This document shows, piece by piece, positions 26,595 through 36,031 of a stretch of DNA of 64,000 nucleotides (its first letter is position 1; each line of letters starts with the position of its first letter). The notes beneath the pieces were generated by a model that saw only the letters and a program-made list of their open reading frames with translations, was not told where the DNA came from and searched no databases. The DNA is from Hydrogenovibrio crunogenus (GTDB lineage Bacteria > Pseudomonadota > Gammaproteobacteria > Thiomicrospirales > Thiomicrospiraceae), in NCBI RefSeq assembly GCF_004786015.1, contig NZ_CP032096.1, positions 2,232,001-2,296,000 on the forward strand. Reading direction: 5' to 3'. The translations under genes were made by a program, and so were the position numbers.

Positions 26595-26616
26595 TCCGTC
26601 AATTTATAATTAAGGA

Positions 26617-26647
26617 AAAAAGCCTCTGTTCTCTACAGGGGCTTTTT
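26617..26647 (+). terminator. Terminator after the formate/nitrite channel
   Basis: AAAAGCCTCTG pairs with CAGGGGCTTTT (one G-U pair), followed by T5. The kinase gene starts only 13 bases later, so read-through or a separate promoter must serve it. Confidence 0.75.
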
Positions 26648-26659
26648 AATTTTAAGACT

Positions 26660-28396
26660 ATGGAAAAAAACACTCTCCAAATCAGCATAGGGCAGTCCAG
26701 CGACAAAGGTCGTAAACCCATCAACCAAGACTTCTTTGGTGTTTACACGCCCAAAGAGCCTTTGCTTAGCACAAAAGGCATCGCAATCGCTTTGGCAGAC
26801 GGGATCAGCAGTAGCCAAGTTAGCCAAGAAGCCAGTGAATCCGCTGTGAGCAGTTTTTTAGCAGATTACTATTGCACATCCGATGCCTGGTCAGTCAAAA
26901 CGTCGGCCTATAAAGTTATTTTGGCCATTAATGCCTGGTTACACGCTCAGACACGTAGCAGCCACTATCGATTTGATAAGAACAAAGGGTATGTTTGCAC
27001 CTTCAGTGCCCTGGTTTTGAAATCGAATACCGCTCATCTATTCCATGCGGGGGATACCCGTATTTATCGATTGAATGGGCAAAATCTGGAACAACTCACT
27101 GAAGACCACCGCATGATCGTCTCGGAAGAGAAAAGCTATTTAAGCCGTGCCTTGGGTGTTGACGATTATTGTGATATTGATTATCAAAGCGTTCCCGTTG
27201 AAATAAATGACCTATTCATTTTGGCTACTGACGGTATTTATGAGTTTGTGGAAACCTCGCAAATCCTCCAGATCATCGACCGCCATTCTGATAATTTAAA
27301 CCTCGCAGCCCAAACCATTTTAGAAAAGGCATATGAACAAGGGAGCGATGATAATTTAACCATTCAGATAGTCCGAATTGATCATCTTCCTGCACACAGC
27401 AAAAGTGAACTTTACCAACAAATTACCCACTTACCCTTTCCTCCGAAAATTGAACCGCGCGCAGAACTGGACGGTTATCGCATTCTGCGAGAGATCTATA
27501 TCAGTAGCCGTAGCCATGTCTATTTGGCTGAAGACCTCGACACTCAAAAACACGTCATCCTCAAACTTCCTTCAATCGAAAAACGGAATGACCCTATCTA
27601 TCTAGAGCGATTTTTAATGGAGGAATGGGTCGCCCGACGTCTTAATGATCCGCATGTGTTAAAAGCTTATGCACCAACCCGAAAGCGCCATTATTTCTAC
27701 ATAACCACTGAATACATCAAAGGGAAATCATTGGATCAATGGATGCGAGATCACCCTCAACCGGATATTGAAACCGTGCGAAGCATTGTTGAACAGATTG
27801 CCAAAGGGCTCCGAGCTTTTCACCATCAGGAAATGATTCATCAAGATCTTCGCCCCAATAACATCATGATTGATTCAAAAGGCACCGTTAAGATCATAGA
27901 TTTTGGCGCCACTCACGTGGCAGGCCTTGCTGAAATCAACAACGCCCAACCGGAAATTTTGGGAACGGCCGCCTATACCGCCCCGGAATATTTTTTAGGT
28001 CAAGCCGGTTCTACAAAATCGGACTTATTTTCTCTGGCCGTCATAACTTACCAAATGCTTTCAGGCAAACTGCCTTATGGCACAAATGTGAGCAAAGCCA
28101 GAACCAAAAACGCACAACGTAATCTGATGTACCGAAGCGTCCTGAATGATGACCTCGCAATCCCGGCATGGATAGACGAAGCATTAAAAAAAGCACTTCA
28201 CCCGGATCCTAATCGTCGTTACGATGAGTTATCTGAATTCATTTTTGATTTACGATATCCCAATCGTACTTTCCTTAACAAAACTCGTCCACCTTTGATG
28301 GAGAGACATCCCGTTTTATTTTGGAAAGCCACCAGCTTCATACTCTTTATAACCCTGATCGGATTATTGATTTACCAAAACACAAATACTTTCTAA
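26660..28396 (+). CDS. Bifunctional PP2C phosphatase / Ser-Thr protein kinase, membrane-anchored
   Basis: A 578-residue fusion. Residues about 5-240 form a PP2C phosphatase with the metal-binding ALADGISS, HAGDTRIYRL, LATDGIYEF and GSDDNLT. Residues about 270-530 form a Hanks-type kinase with the Lys in HVILKLPS, catalytic loop HQDLRPNNIM (Asp and Asn kept, Arg of HRD replaced by Gln), DFGATH and an APE-like TAPEYF. One C-terminal membrane helix (about 553-573) ends the protein. Such fusions occur beside nitrate/nitrite assimilation genes in pseudomonads and relatives, which fits the upstream FNT channel. The start has no good ribosome site and lies right after a terminator, so it may be expressed weakly or by read-through. 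Confidence 0.9.
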   Translation: MEKNTLQISIGQSSDKGRKPINQDFFGVYTPKEPLLSTKGIAIALADGISSSQVSQEASESAVSSFLADYYCTSDAWSVKTSAYKVILAINAWLHAQTRSSHYRFDKNKGYVCTFSALVLKSNTAHLFHAGDTRIYRLNGQNLEQLTEDHRMIVSEEKSYLSRALGVDDYCDIDYQSVPVEINDLFILATDGIYEFVETSQILQIIDRHSDNLNLAAQTILEKAYEQGSDDNLTIQIVRIDHLPAHSKSELYQQITHLPFPPKIEPRAELDGYRILREIYISSRSHVYLAEDLDTQKHVILKLPSIEKRNDPIYLERFLMEEWVARRLNDPHVLKAYAPTRKRHYFYITTEYIKGKSLDQWMRDHPQPDIETVRSIVEQIAKGLRAFHHQEMIHQDLRPNNIMIDSKGTVKIIDFGATHVAGLAEINNAQPEILGTAAYTAPEYFLGQAGSTKSDLFSLAVITYQMLSGKLPYGTNVSKARTKNAQRNLMYRSVLNDDLAIPAWIDEALKKALHPDPNRRYDELSEFIFDLRYPNRTFLNKTRPPLMERHPVLFWKATSFILFITLIGLLIYQNTNTF

Positions 28397-28489
28397 CCTC
28401 CTATCGTCATTTTTAATGGGTAAAATGACTTAATTATTTTCAAACCATGCTATGATTTTAGGTAATCGAATCTGAGTAAGGTTAAGGTT

Positions 28490-30160
28490 ATGAAAGCTTC
28501 TGATTTATTTGTAAAAGCACTTGAAGCGGAAGGCGTCGAATACGTTTTCGGCATCCCAGGGGAAGAAAATCTAGACCTCATCAATTCCCTGAAAGATTCT
28601 AAAATAAAACTTATCGTCACACGCCATGAACAAGCTGCCGGTTTTATGGCTGCCACTTATGGACGCTTAACCGGCAATGCAGGGGTGTGTTTATCAACTC
28701 TTGGGCCCGGTGCGACAAATTTAGTCACGGCTGCAGCTTATGCCCAACTGGGCGCCATGCCGATGGTGATGATTACCGGACAGAAACCCATCAAAACCAG
28801 TAAACAAGGGCAATTCCAGATTATCGACGTGGTGGATATGATGCATCCCATCACCAAATACAGTTGCCAAATTCAAAGCGGCCAAAACATTCCCGCCCGC
28901 ATTCGAGAAGCCTTCCGTTCTGCTCATACAGAACGCCCTGGCACCAGTCATTTAGAACTGCCTGAAGATATTGCAGCCGAAGAAACCGATACTGTCGTAA
29001 TTCAAAAAGGCATGCATCGACGCCCTTTGGCAGAAGAAAAAGCGGTGAAAACGGCGGTGGAGATGATTGAAAAAGCCAAGCGCCCTTTAATCTTGGTTGG
29101 CGCAGCCTCCAACCGAAAAACAGCTGGAAAAATGCTGCGTCAATTTATCGATAAAACCGGTATTCCTTTTTTTACCACTCAAATGGGGAAAGGGGTGGTG
29201 GATGAGCGCCACCACCTTTATCTTGGCTGTGCCGCTTTGTCTGATCATGACTTTGTGCATTGTGCCATTCGTTATACCGATCTGATTATCAATATCGGGC
29301 ATGATGTGGTCGAAAAACCGCCTTTTTTCATGCAGCCGGATGGCTTTAAAGTCATTCACATCAACTTTACCAATGCGGTGGTTGATCCGGTGTATTTTCC
29401 CCAAGCTGAGGTAGTCGGCGACATTGGAAACGGTATTTATCAAATCAAAGAACGAATCGAGCGACAGGAAACCTGGGACTTCGACTGTTTTATACAGGCC
29501 AAACGCTTGATCGATAAACAGATTATGGAAGGCGCTAACGACGGACGCTTTCCAATGTATCCTCAACGCGTCGTCGCTGACATTCGAAAAATTATGCCAG
29601 ATACCGGAATGATTGCTCTGGATAATGGTATATACAAAATCTGGTTCGCTCGCAATTACCTAGCCTATCATCACAATACCATTCTACTCGATAATGCCCT
29701 CGCCACCATGGGCGCGGGTTTGCCTTCTGCCATTGCAGCCAAACTGGTTCACCCGGAAAGACGGGTCATTGCCATCTGTGGCGATGGCGGATTTATGATG
29801 AACTCACAGGAAATGGAAACCGCTGTCCGTCTCAAATTGGATTTAGTGATTCTATTACTCAATGATAATGCATTTGGCATGATTAAATGGAAACAAGCGA
29901 ATATGGGCTTTGACGATTTCGGACTGGATGTGGGCAATGCGGATTTTGTCATGTATGCGCAAAGCTATGGCGCGCACGGTCACCGTATTACAAAAGCCGA
30001 CGATTTAATGCCCACAATGGAAGCCTGCTTTGAAGCCGGCGGTGTGCATTTAGTGGAAGTGCCGATGGATTACAGCGAAAATGATCGTATTCTTAATCAT
30101 GAAATCAAAGAACGCAGCCAAATCGTCTACGACAAAATGGCTGAAACCCTAGGAGAATGA
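28490..30160 (+). CDS. Acetolactate synthase-like thiamine-diphosphate enzyme
   Basis: A 556-residue enzyme of the acetohydroxyacid synthase family. It has the N-terminal pyrimidine-binding domain with the catalytic Glu in RHEQAAGFMA, GPGATNLVTAAAYAQ, a central domain, and the ThDP/Mg2+ motif GDGGFMMNSQEMETAVRLKL...NDN. It condenses two pyruvates to acetolactate. No regulatory subunit gene (ilvN/ilvH) follows, which resembles the stand-alone catabolic AlsS type more than the biosynthetic IlvB, but the reaction is inferred. An AAGG lies upstream of the ATG. Its last 12 bases overlap the end of convergent mtfA. Confidence 0.85.
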   Translation: MKASDLFVKALEAEGVEYVFGIPGEENLDLINSLKDSKIKLIVTRHEQAAGFMAATYGRLTGNAGVCLSTLGPGATNLVTAAAYAQLGAMPMVMITGQKPIKTSKQGQFQIIDVVDMMHPITKYSCQIQSGQNIPARIREAFRSAHTERPGTSHLELPEDIAAEETDTVVIQKGMHRRPLAEEKAVKTAVEMIEKAKRPLILVGAASNRKTAGKMLRQFIDKTGIPFFTTQMGKGVVDERHHLYLGCAALSDHDFVHCAIRYTDLIINIGHDVVEKPPFFMQPDGFKVIHINFTNAVVDPVYFPQAEVVGDIGNGIYQIKERIERQETWDFDCFIQAKRLIDKQIMEGANDGRFPMYPQRVVADIRKIMPDTGMIALDNGIYKIWFARNYLAYHHNTILLDNALATMGAGLPSAIAAKLVHPERRVIAICGDGGFMMNSQEMETAVRLKLDLVILLLNDNAFGMIKWKQANMGFDDFGLDVGNADFVMYAQSYGAHGHRITKADDLMPTMEACFEAGGVHLVEVPMDYSENDRILNHEIKERSQIVYDKMAETLGE

Positions 30161-30937
30161 ACCTGATTGCCATTTGATTGGGTTTTGTCGATAAAACAAA
30201 CACAACTGAGTAAAGACTTTTGGAAAATGACGGCGCAGCTTTGTCGGTGCGGTGAAAAAGTATTCCGTGGTCACGGCAAAAAATTCGGCCGGTGAGGTGG
30301 CAGCATACTCATTAATTTCGGGATGTTGATGATGCTCTAACCGAGTTTGAAGATGCTCAAACGCTTCAGTGAACACCTTTGTCCAAACTTCTCGCACCAT
30401 ATTACGGTGCAAAGGCGGCATACCATTGGCACGGCCATTCAACATATCCAGCTTATGTGCAAACTCATGCAACACCACATTATGCCCTGGCATTGTCTTT
30501 TCCATTTCTGCGAAAGAAGCATCCCAAGAGACAATGACCGGTCCTTGCAACCAAGATTCACCCGCCAGCACTTTCGCTTCATGTGAGACTAAGCCCATTT
30601 CATCCGGTGTCTGCCTTGCGACTTTAAATGCACCAGGATAAATAATAATATCGTCGCATTCATCATAATATTCCAGCCCCAAATGTAAGATTAATAAACA
30701 AGCTTGAGCAGAAATTGCCACCCCAATATTCAGCGTTATTTCAAACCCTTGCGTGCCTTTAAAGTTTTTTTGGTGCAGAAATAAGGTTGTCAGTTCTCGC
30801 AGATGCGCCTTTTCCACCGAGGTCAGACCATGAAATAAAGCATTGTCTCGCATCAAACGATGCCAGAGCTCATGCGGAATCGGGTGCCGATGCAGAATGT
30901 AACGTGTGTGCAGGTGGCTCAGCCATTTAAACGCCAT
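30149..30937 (-). CDS. mtfA: MtfA-type zinc metallopeptidase
   Basis: A 262-residue protein of the MtfA family, known in E. coli as a Mlc-binding peptidase linked to glucose-PTS control. The zinc-binding HEFAHKLD (HExxH) is present, and a downstream SPAEFFAVTTEYFF carries the third ligand. Nearby VIVSWDAS and PGHNVVLHEF blocks are conserved. The gene follows a DUF4389 gene by 30 bases and probably shares its transcript. It is convergent and overlapping with the acetolactate-synthase-like gene. The target here is unknown since no Mlc homologue is visible. Confidence 0.9.
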   Translation of the reverse strand: MAFKWLSHLHTRYILHRHPIPHELWHRLMRDNALFHGLTSVEKAHLRELTTLFLHQKNFKGTQGFEITLNIGVAISAQACLLILHLGLEYYDECDDIIIYPGAFKVARQTPDEMGLVSHEAKVLAGESWLQGPVIVSWDASFAEMEKTMPGHNVVLHEFAHKLDMLNGRANGMPPLHRNMVREVWTKVFTEAFEHLQTRLEHHQHPEINEYAATSPAEFFAVTTEYFFTAPTKLRRHFPKVFTQLCLFYRQNPIKWQSGSFS

Positions 30938-30967
30938 CTTAATCAGCTGAAAAATGATGAATGTGCA

Positions 30968-31309
30968 TTACTTTTCAGAAATATCCGATTTATATTCGGG
31001 CACTTCATGTTCATCTTTCTCGATGTTTTCAGGCACTTCCGGCCAATCACCCATTGGATAAGGATGTTCTTCACTGTTGTAAGTCAGGAATAACAGAATT
31101 TCATATTGATACAGACACAAACTCTTCCCAAACCGTACCAGCTTGTCATTCGTTTTAGCGGTAAACAGTACCGTCAGAAACTGCACCAGCACCACAAAAA
31201 AAGCGACGAATTCCGCCACACCCCAAAAGACCATAAAAATCACCATATATAAACCGCGCATCCAAACATTACGATCTTTATAGGACTTAACTGTTTCTTC
31301 TTCTGACAT
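30968..31309 (-). CDS. DUF4389 membrane protein
   Basis: A 113-residue protein with two membrane helices in the segment GLYMVIFMVFWGVAEFVAFFVVLVQF and the family block LFTAKTNDKLVRFGKSLCLYQYEI, then FLTYNSEEHPYPMGDWP and an acidic tail. This matches the DUF4389 family, whose role is unknown. GAGGAAAAA precedes the ATG. It probably forms an operon with mtfA. Confidence 0.82.
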   Translation of the reverse strand: MSEEETVKSYKDRNVWMRGLYMVIFMVFWGVAEFVAFFVVLVQFLTVLFTAKTNDKLVRFGKSLCLYQYEILLFLTYNSEEHPYPMGDWPEVPENIEKDEHEVPEYKSDISEK

Positions 31310-31388
31310 GATTTTTTCCTCTTATGGATAATCCAACGTTCCCTTTCGATTTTACAGATAAATACGCAAAAGCATAGAAAAATGCATC

Positions 31389-31410
31389 AAAAATAGCCAG
31401 GCCTGGCTAT
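31389..31410 (-). terminator. Hydrogenase-operon terminator made from CCAGGCCTGG
   Basis: The perfect palindrome ATAGCCAGGCCTGGCTAT (31393-31410) is followed by T5 on the minus strand. The TAG stop of hypF is part of the stem. The decamer core is at 31397-31406. Confidence 0.8.
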
Positions 31411-33734
31411 AAATTTGACGCTTTTCTTTTTGCCAACAATTGTCCTAACGCAATCGATCCATCATTCAATGGGGTGTGTTGTTGAAAATAGAATGGGCGG
31501 GCTTTATCGACAAAGCGTCGCTCAAGCAAGGCCATCAATGTTTTATTCTGAAACACCCCTCCCGTGACAATGACGGGAAGCTCCTTGAATTGGTGGGCAA
31601 CGTCGTCGATGACATTCACCAACGCATTCAAAAAGCGACTGACCCGGGTAGATATAGCGACGCCTTGTTGGTGATCCATAATGAGCTGTTGAATCATCGG
31701 TTCAAAATCAATCTGATTCTGTTTGATTCGACAATCATACGCCTCCGTGATCGAATTATCATAGAAGGGTTCCATCCAAAGGCCGCTTTGCCCTTCATAA
31801 TCCAGCGTTTGCACAATGCCGCACAGACTGGCAATGGCATCAAACACCCGCCCCATGGAACTGGAAAAAGGGCTGTTTAAGTTTCGCTGATACAGAGAAT
31901 ACAGTTGTTCTATTTCTGTTTGGCTAAACGCGTCAATCGTCGGAACATCCAACGTTAAAACGGTTTCTAAAGAATAAAAGTCGAACAACAGACCTAACGC
32001 CACTCGACGAGGCTGGCGACTGGCTTGATCGCCCCCCAGCAATTTAAATGGTTTCACATGCAAAACACGTTCATATCCTGTTTTGTCAGCCAGCAACACT
32101 TCGCCGCCCCAACTAGAGAGGTCGTCTCCCAGTCCCGTACCATCCCAACAAAAGGCCAGCACGGGAGATTCCAACTGATGTTCCACCATACAGGCCAACG
32201 CATGGGCGTAATGATGTTGCACCGTCACATAAGGCAGTGCATTCTGTTGGGCATACTCCGCCGCCCATTGACTGCTCGCATAGTCTGGATGAATATCGCT
32301 CATTACTTGATTTGGCGTGAGATGATGCAAAGTAAGAAAGCTTTGCAGAGTATATTGAAAGCGTTGGAAAGCGGCTAAAGACCCTAACTCTCCCAGGTAA
32401 GGCGACAACATAACCCGTTTGCCATCGTCGCAGGCTACGGCACTTTTTTGTTGTGCCCCCACCGCTAAGGCGGTTTTTTTAGGGGATTCCGCCTGATGCG
32501 ACAAGGGTTGATAATAAGGCGCTAACCCTCTTCCCAAGCGTAACACCATGGATTTGCCATTGATACTTTGCACAATGCTGTCATCACAAGGATTGACAAT
32601 TTCTCGATCAAAATCGAGCACCGCCTCCACTAACGAATGATTAGGTTGGCAAAGCTTCTCAAAAACATCGGACGCTTCATACAAAATGGGTTCGCCACTG
32701 AGATTGGCACTGGTCGCCACCAAGGGGAAATCGATTAACTGAAACAATAAGTGATGCAAGGGCGTATACGCTAAAAACACACCAAGACGATGAATGTTGG
32801 AGGCGACCTCCTCACACAGGTCAGAATCCGTTCTTTTTTCAACCAACACAATCGGCTTTACTTCAGAGGTCAGCAATTCGATTTCATGCGAACTTAGGTG
32901 AGCGATTTGTTGTGCCATCTCCAAGTTGGAGCATAACACTGCAAACGGTTTGGTCGCTCGACGCTTTCTCTGCCGAAGGGTTGCCACCGCATTGGAATCG
33001 GTCGCATTGCATAACAAATGAAACCCGCCCACCCCTTTAAAAGCGACCAGGCCTGCTGTTTTCAAACATTGTGCAGCCTGTTGAATCGCAGTAGCTCCTT
33101 CGGCAAGAGGATGTCGCAAAGCATCAAACAGCGTTATTCTCGGACCGCAATCTGGGCAGCAAATACCTTGAGTATGAAAACGACGGCTATTTGGGTTTTG
33201 ATATTCTGCTGCGCAGGCTGCACACATCGTATAAGCCTGCATACTGGAATGCGGTCGATCATAAGGTGAATGAGATAAAATGGAATAGCGAGGCCCACAA
33301 TCTGAACAATTGATAAAAGGGTCATGATAACGCCGGTTCGTCGGATCATGAAACTCCTGCAAACAATGGTCACACACCGCCAGGTCTGGTGAAATTTGAA
33401 TGGCTTGCGATTCTTGATTCTCGGACGAACTGGCAATAATGGAGAAATTCTCAAAGCGCTTCTGTTCTGCCAGTGGCACAGAATGGCTTTCAATTCCATC
33501 AATCACCGCTTGCTTGGGAAAAAAATCAGGTTTCTGGCTGGTTAGACATTGCTGAAACTGTTGAATGGCTTGTGGCGTCCCCTGTAACCACACCTCAACG
33601 CCTTGCGTATCATTAGCGACCGATCCTCGCAGTCCCAGCAACTGCGCCAGCTGAAAAATAAACGGACGAAATCCCACACCCTGGACACGGCCAAAAAGGT
33701 GTAATCTGAGTTGAATAGTCTCTTCGAATGTCAA
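31407..33734 (-). CDS. hypF: Carbamoyltransferase HypF
   Basis: A 775-residue HypF, which turns carbamoyl phosphate into the thiocarboxamide on HypE that becomes the cyanide ligands of the NiFe site. Domains in order: acylphosphatase (GRVQGVGFRPF), two zinc fingers (CDHC...CSDCGPR, CAAC...CPDCGPR), YrdC-like (LVAFKGVGGFHLLCNA, KRRATKPFAV) and Kae1-like (HHYAHALACMVEH, DGTGLGDD). I start at the TTG at 33734: AAGGGG lies six bases upstream, the protein then begins close to the acylphosphatase, and it follows the protease stop directly. In-frame ATGs at 33809 and 33788 would overlap the protease gene. It is the last gene of the hydrogenase operon. Confidence 0.93.
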   Translation of the reverse strand: MTFEETIQLRLHLFGRVQGVGFRPFIFQLAQLLGLRGSVANDTQGVEVWLQGTPQAIQQFQQCLTSQKPDFFPKQAVIDGIESHSVPLAEQKRFENFSIIASSSENQESQAIQISPDLAVCDHCLQEFHDPTNRRYHDPFINCSDCGPRYSILSHSPYDRPHSSMQAYTMCAACAAEYQNPNSRRFHTQGICCPDCGPRITLFDALRHPLAEGATAIQQAAQCLKTAGLVAFKGVGGFHLLCNATDSNAVATLRQRKRRATKPFAVLCSNLEMAQQIAHLSSHEIELLTSEVKPIVLVEKRTDSDLCEEVASNIHRLGVFLAYTPLHHLLFQLIDFPLVATSANLSGEPILYEASDVFEKLCQPNHSLVEAVLDFDREIVNPCDDSIVQSINGKSMVLRLGRGLAPYYQPLSHQAESPKKTALAVGAQQKSAVACDDGKRVMLSPYLGELGSLAAFQRFQYTLQSFLTLHHLTPNQVMSDIHPDYASSQWAAEYAQQNALPYVTVQHHYAHALACMVEHQLESPVLAFCWDGTGLGDDLSSWGGEVLLADKTGYERVLHVKPFKLLGGDQASRQPRRVALGLLFDFYSLETVLTLDVPTIDAFSQTEIEQLYSLYQRNLNSPFSSSMGRVFDAIASLCGIVQTLDYEGQSGLWMEPFYDNSITEAYDCRIKQNQIDFEPMIQQLIMDHQQGVAISTRVSRFLNALVNVIDDVAHQFKELPVIVTGGVFQNKTLMALLERRFVDKARPFYFQQHTPLNDGSIALGQLLAKRKASNL

Positions 33735-33744
33735 ACCATTCCCC

Positions 33745-34317
33745 TTAGGCACTGGCTGAGACTTGGCTAAACTGTTCGATAATCGCATCCAACGTTGCTG
33801 GTGAGGCACCCGGCGTGACCGTCACACCTAGAGTTTTGAGGTGCTGAATCACACTATTAATCAACAATCCAATATTTTGCCGAACGGGTCGGGTCAATTC
33901 AAACGCAACCGTTTCGATGTCTTGCGGTACCATCGCGATAATTTGTACCTGGGCAATCTCACCTGCCAAAGCGCCTAACTCCAAGGTTTGCAAGACTTCG
34001 ACTTCATGCGCGGTCTGTCGATATTGTCCCATGCCTTGCAAGACTTCCGAGCTTAAGGAATAGACTTCTCCGGGCGTTTTAGCCTCTCCGACACTGATGG
34101 TATCCAATAACAATAAGTGATCGTAACTCTGATAATAATGAATCAAATCCATCCCGATCGTGCCACCATCAATCAAATCGATGGTGGGAGAAAACTGATA
34201 GTTCTGCTTTAAAAACTCCGTGGCATAGATACCGATTCCTTCATCGGTGAACAAAATATTACCCACCCCCATGATTGCAATGCAAGGAGGATTGGAAGAA
34301 AGCTCGGGAAACGTCAT
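33745..34317 (-). CDS. hupD: Hydrogenase maturation endopeptidase (HyaD/HupD type)
   Basis: A 190-residue M52-family protease that removes the C-terminal tail of the large subunit after nickel insertion. The nickel-sensing ligands sit in GVGNILFTDEGIG (Glu), in the Asp after LLLDTI, and in QTAHEVEVL (His). It starts seven bases after the large-subunit stop, the usual partner order. Its own substrate tail (about 16 residues after the His of DPCLACAVH) is encoded just upstream. Confidence 0.93.
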   Translation of the reverse strand: MTFPELSSNPPCIAIMGVGNILFTDEGIGIYATEFLKQNYQFSPTIDLIDGGTIGMDLIHYYQSYDHLLLLDTISVGEAKTPGEVYSLSSEVLQGMGQYRQTAHEVEVLQTLELGALAGEIAQVQIIAMVPQDIETVAFELTRPVRQNIGLLINSVIQHLKTLGVTVTPGASPATLDAIIEQFSQVSASA

Positions 34318-34324
34318 AAAAACC

Positions 34325-36031
34325 TTAACAAGTTGCGATTGGATTTACACGGTGCTCCGATAAGGTGTGACCTTGCGCATCAATTACATGCACGGCACAG
34401 GCCAGACACGGATCAAAAGAATGCACCGCCCGAAGCACTTCCAAAGGTTGCTGCGGGTCGGCCAGTTTCAAGCCGACAATGGCTTCTTCATAAGGCCCAC
34501 GAACGCCCTGACCATCTTTGGGCGAGGCATTCCAAGTCGTGGGGACCACCGCCTGGTAATTCTTAACCTTAGCCTCCTGAATGCGGATAAAATGACTCAA
34601 CATACCTCGCGGCACTTCCAAAACCGCTCGCCCTTTGGTTTCAAGCGGTAAGGCTTCAAAATCGTACTTCGTCCATGTGGTTTCATCGTAATATTTAATG
34701 TTTTCAATCAGCTCACTGACAAATGCAAAAATCAGATCACACACCACTTCGGCCTCAACGGCACGTGCGGCATTTCGGCCAATGGCGGAAGAGAAATCCA
34801 TCAGCTCCAAACCGGTTTCATCCATAAAATGCTGCATATAAGGGCGTACCGCCTTAGCATTTTTCACATACCCAATGATCATTCTAGCAGCCGGCCCGAC
34901 TTCCATTGGTTGCCCTTGATAACGCGGGGCTTTAATCCAGCTGTATTTCCCTTCGGTCTTCAAGGTTCCATCCGCATTCATATCGGTGTAATCCGGCTCC
35001 GTGGTTTCATCATAGGGGCTGGTCGGAGCCTCATCGGCATACCAGGAACGAGAGGCTTCTTCGGTAATTTGAGTGTCGTCAAACGGTTCTGTTTTCGAGA
35101 AATCATGTCCCCAGATAATGCCACTGGCAAACAACGGTTCATCATCCGACAATTGATAGCCTCCCGAACACATAAAATTGCCGTGGCCGCGACCTTCTCC
35201 GGCTTTGATATTGTCGCCATAAGCGGCCACCACCATTTTCATATCCGGCAGATACGCCCGTTTTAGAAATTCCTGCATGTCTTTGATAATGAAAAGATAG
35301 TCGTTCAAACGCTGCGGATTCAGCATGTCCATCACGCTGGTCACCCCGCCGACCACCAGATTTTGCGGATGTGGGGTTTTGCCCCCGAAAATGGCGATGG
35401 CTTTACTGACTTCCCTTTGAATCCGCAGTGCTTCCAGATAATGGTTCATATGAATCAAATTTTCTTCCGGCGATAACTTGTATTGGGCATGCCCCCAATA
35501 GCCATTGGCGAAAAGCCCTAAACGACCGGCGTTAACAAAATTCGCCAGCTTTTCCTGCACGGCTGCCAAATCCCCTTGCGAACAGTTATACGGGTGTTTA
35601 TGCCATTGATGGGCTATTTCACTGGCTTTGTGACAATCGGCTTCCAATGCGCTGGTAACATCCACATAATCCAAAGAGTGTAAGTGGTAATAATGTACGA
35701 GATGATCTTGCACAAACAACGCTAGGGAAATCAGATTGCGAACGATTTCAGCATTGCGCGGCGGCACGATGTCATAAGCATTTTCCACCGCACTGATTGA
35801 CGCACGATAATGTGAGTTGGTACAGACACCGCAAATACGCTGCGCAATCAAACCGGTATCCCGAGGATCCCGACCTTTCAAAATGGTTTCAATCCCGCGA
35901 AACAATTGACCGGATGCCCAAGCTTCGGTGACGGTATTGTGCTCATCGACTTCAATTTCAACCCTTAAATGCCCTTCAATTCGGGTGACCGGATCAATTA
36001 CAATTTTCTGTTTTTTAGTGGCTTCTGTCAT
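34325..36031 (-). CDS. [NiFe] hydrogenase large subunit
   Basis: A 568-residue catalytic subunit. The N-terminal L1 motif RICGVCTNSH and C-terminal L2 motif DPCLACAVH supply the four Cys that hold NiFe(CN)2CO. The tail after that His (VIDAQGH...) is the protease target. RGHGNF and the long HLHSLDYVDV helix place it among group 1 uptake-type large subunits. Its ATG overlaps the stop of the fused small-subunit gene (ATGA), so both are coupled. There is no cytochrome b gene and no Tat signal on the partner, so the enzyme should be cytoplasmic and soluble or loosely attached, unlike classical group 1 membrane hydrogenases. Confidence 0.96.
   Translation of the reverse strand: MTEATKKQKIVIDPVTRIEGHLRVEIEVDEHNTVTEAWASGQLFRGIETILKGRDPRDTGLIAQRICGVCTNSHYRASISAVENAYDIVPPRNAEIVRNLISLALFVQDHLVHYYHLHSLDYVDVTSALEADCHKASEIAHQWHKHPYNCSQGDLAAVQEKLANFVNAGRLGLFANGYWGHAQYKLSPEENLIHMNHYLEALRIQREVSKAIAIFGGKTPHPQNLVVGGVTSVMDMLNPQRLNDYLFIIKDMQEFLKRAYLPDMKMVVAAYGDNIKAGEGRGHGNFMCSGGYQLSDDEPLFASGIIWGHDFSKTEPFDDTQITEEASRSWYADEAPTSPYDETTEPDYTDMNADGTLKTEGKYSWIKAPRYQGQPMEVGPAARMIIGYVKNAKAVRPYMQHFMDETGLELMDFSSAIGRNAARAVEAEVVCDLIFAFVSELIENIKYYDETTWTKYDFEALPLETKGRAVLEVPRGMLSHFIRIQEAKVKNYQAVVPTTWNASPKDGQGVRGPYEEAIVGLKLADPQQPLEVLRAVHSFDPCLACAVHVIDAQGHTLSEHRVNPIATC

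Noticed and set aside
33735..33809. hypF starting at an ATG at 33809 or 33788
   Set aside because: Both lie inside the protease gene and lack a ribosome site. The TTG at 33734 has one and fits the family N-terminus.
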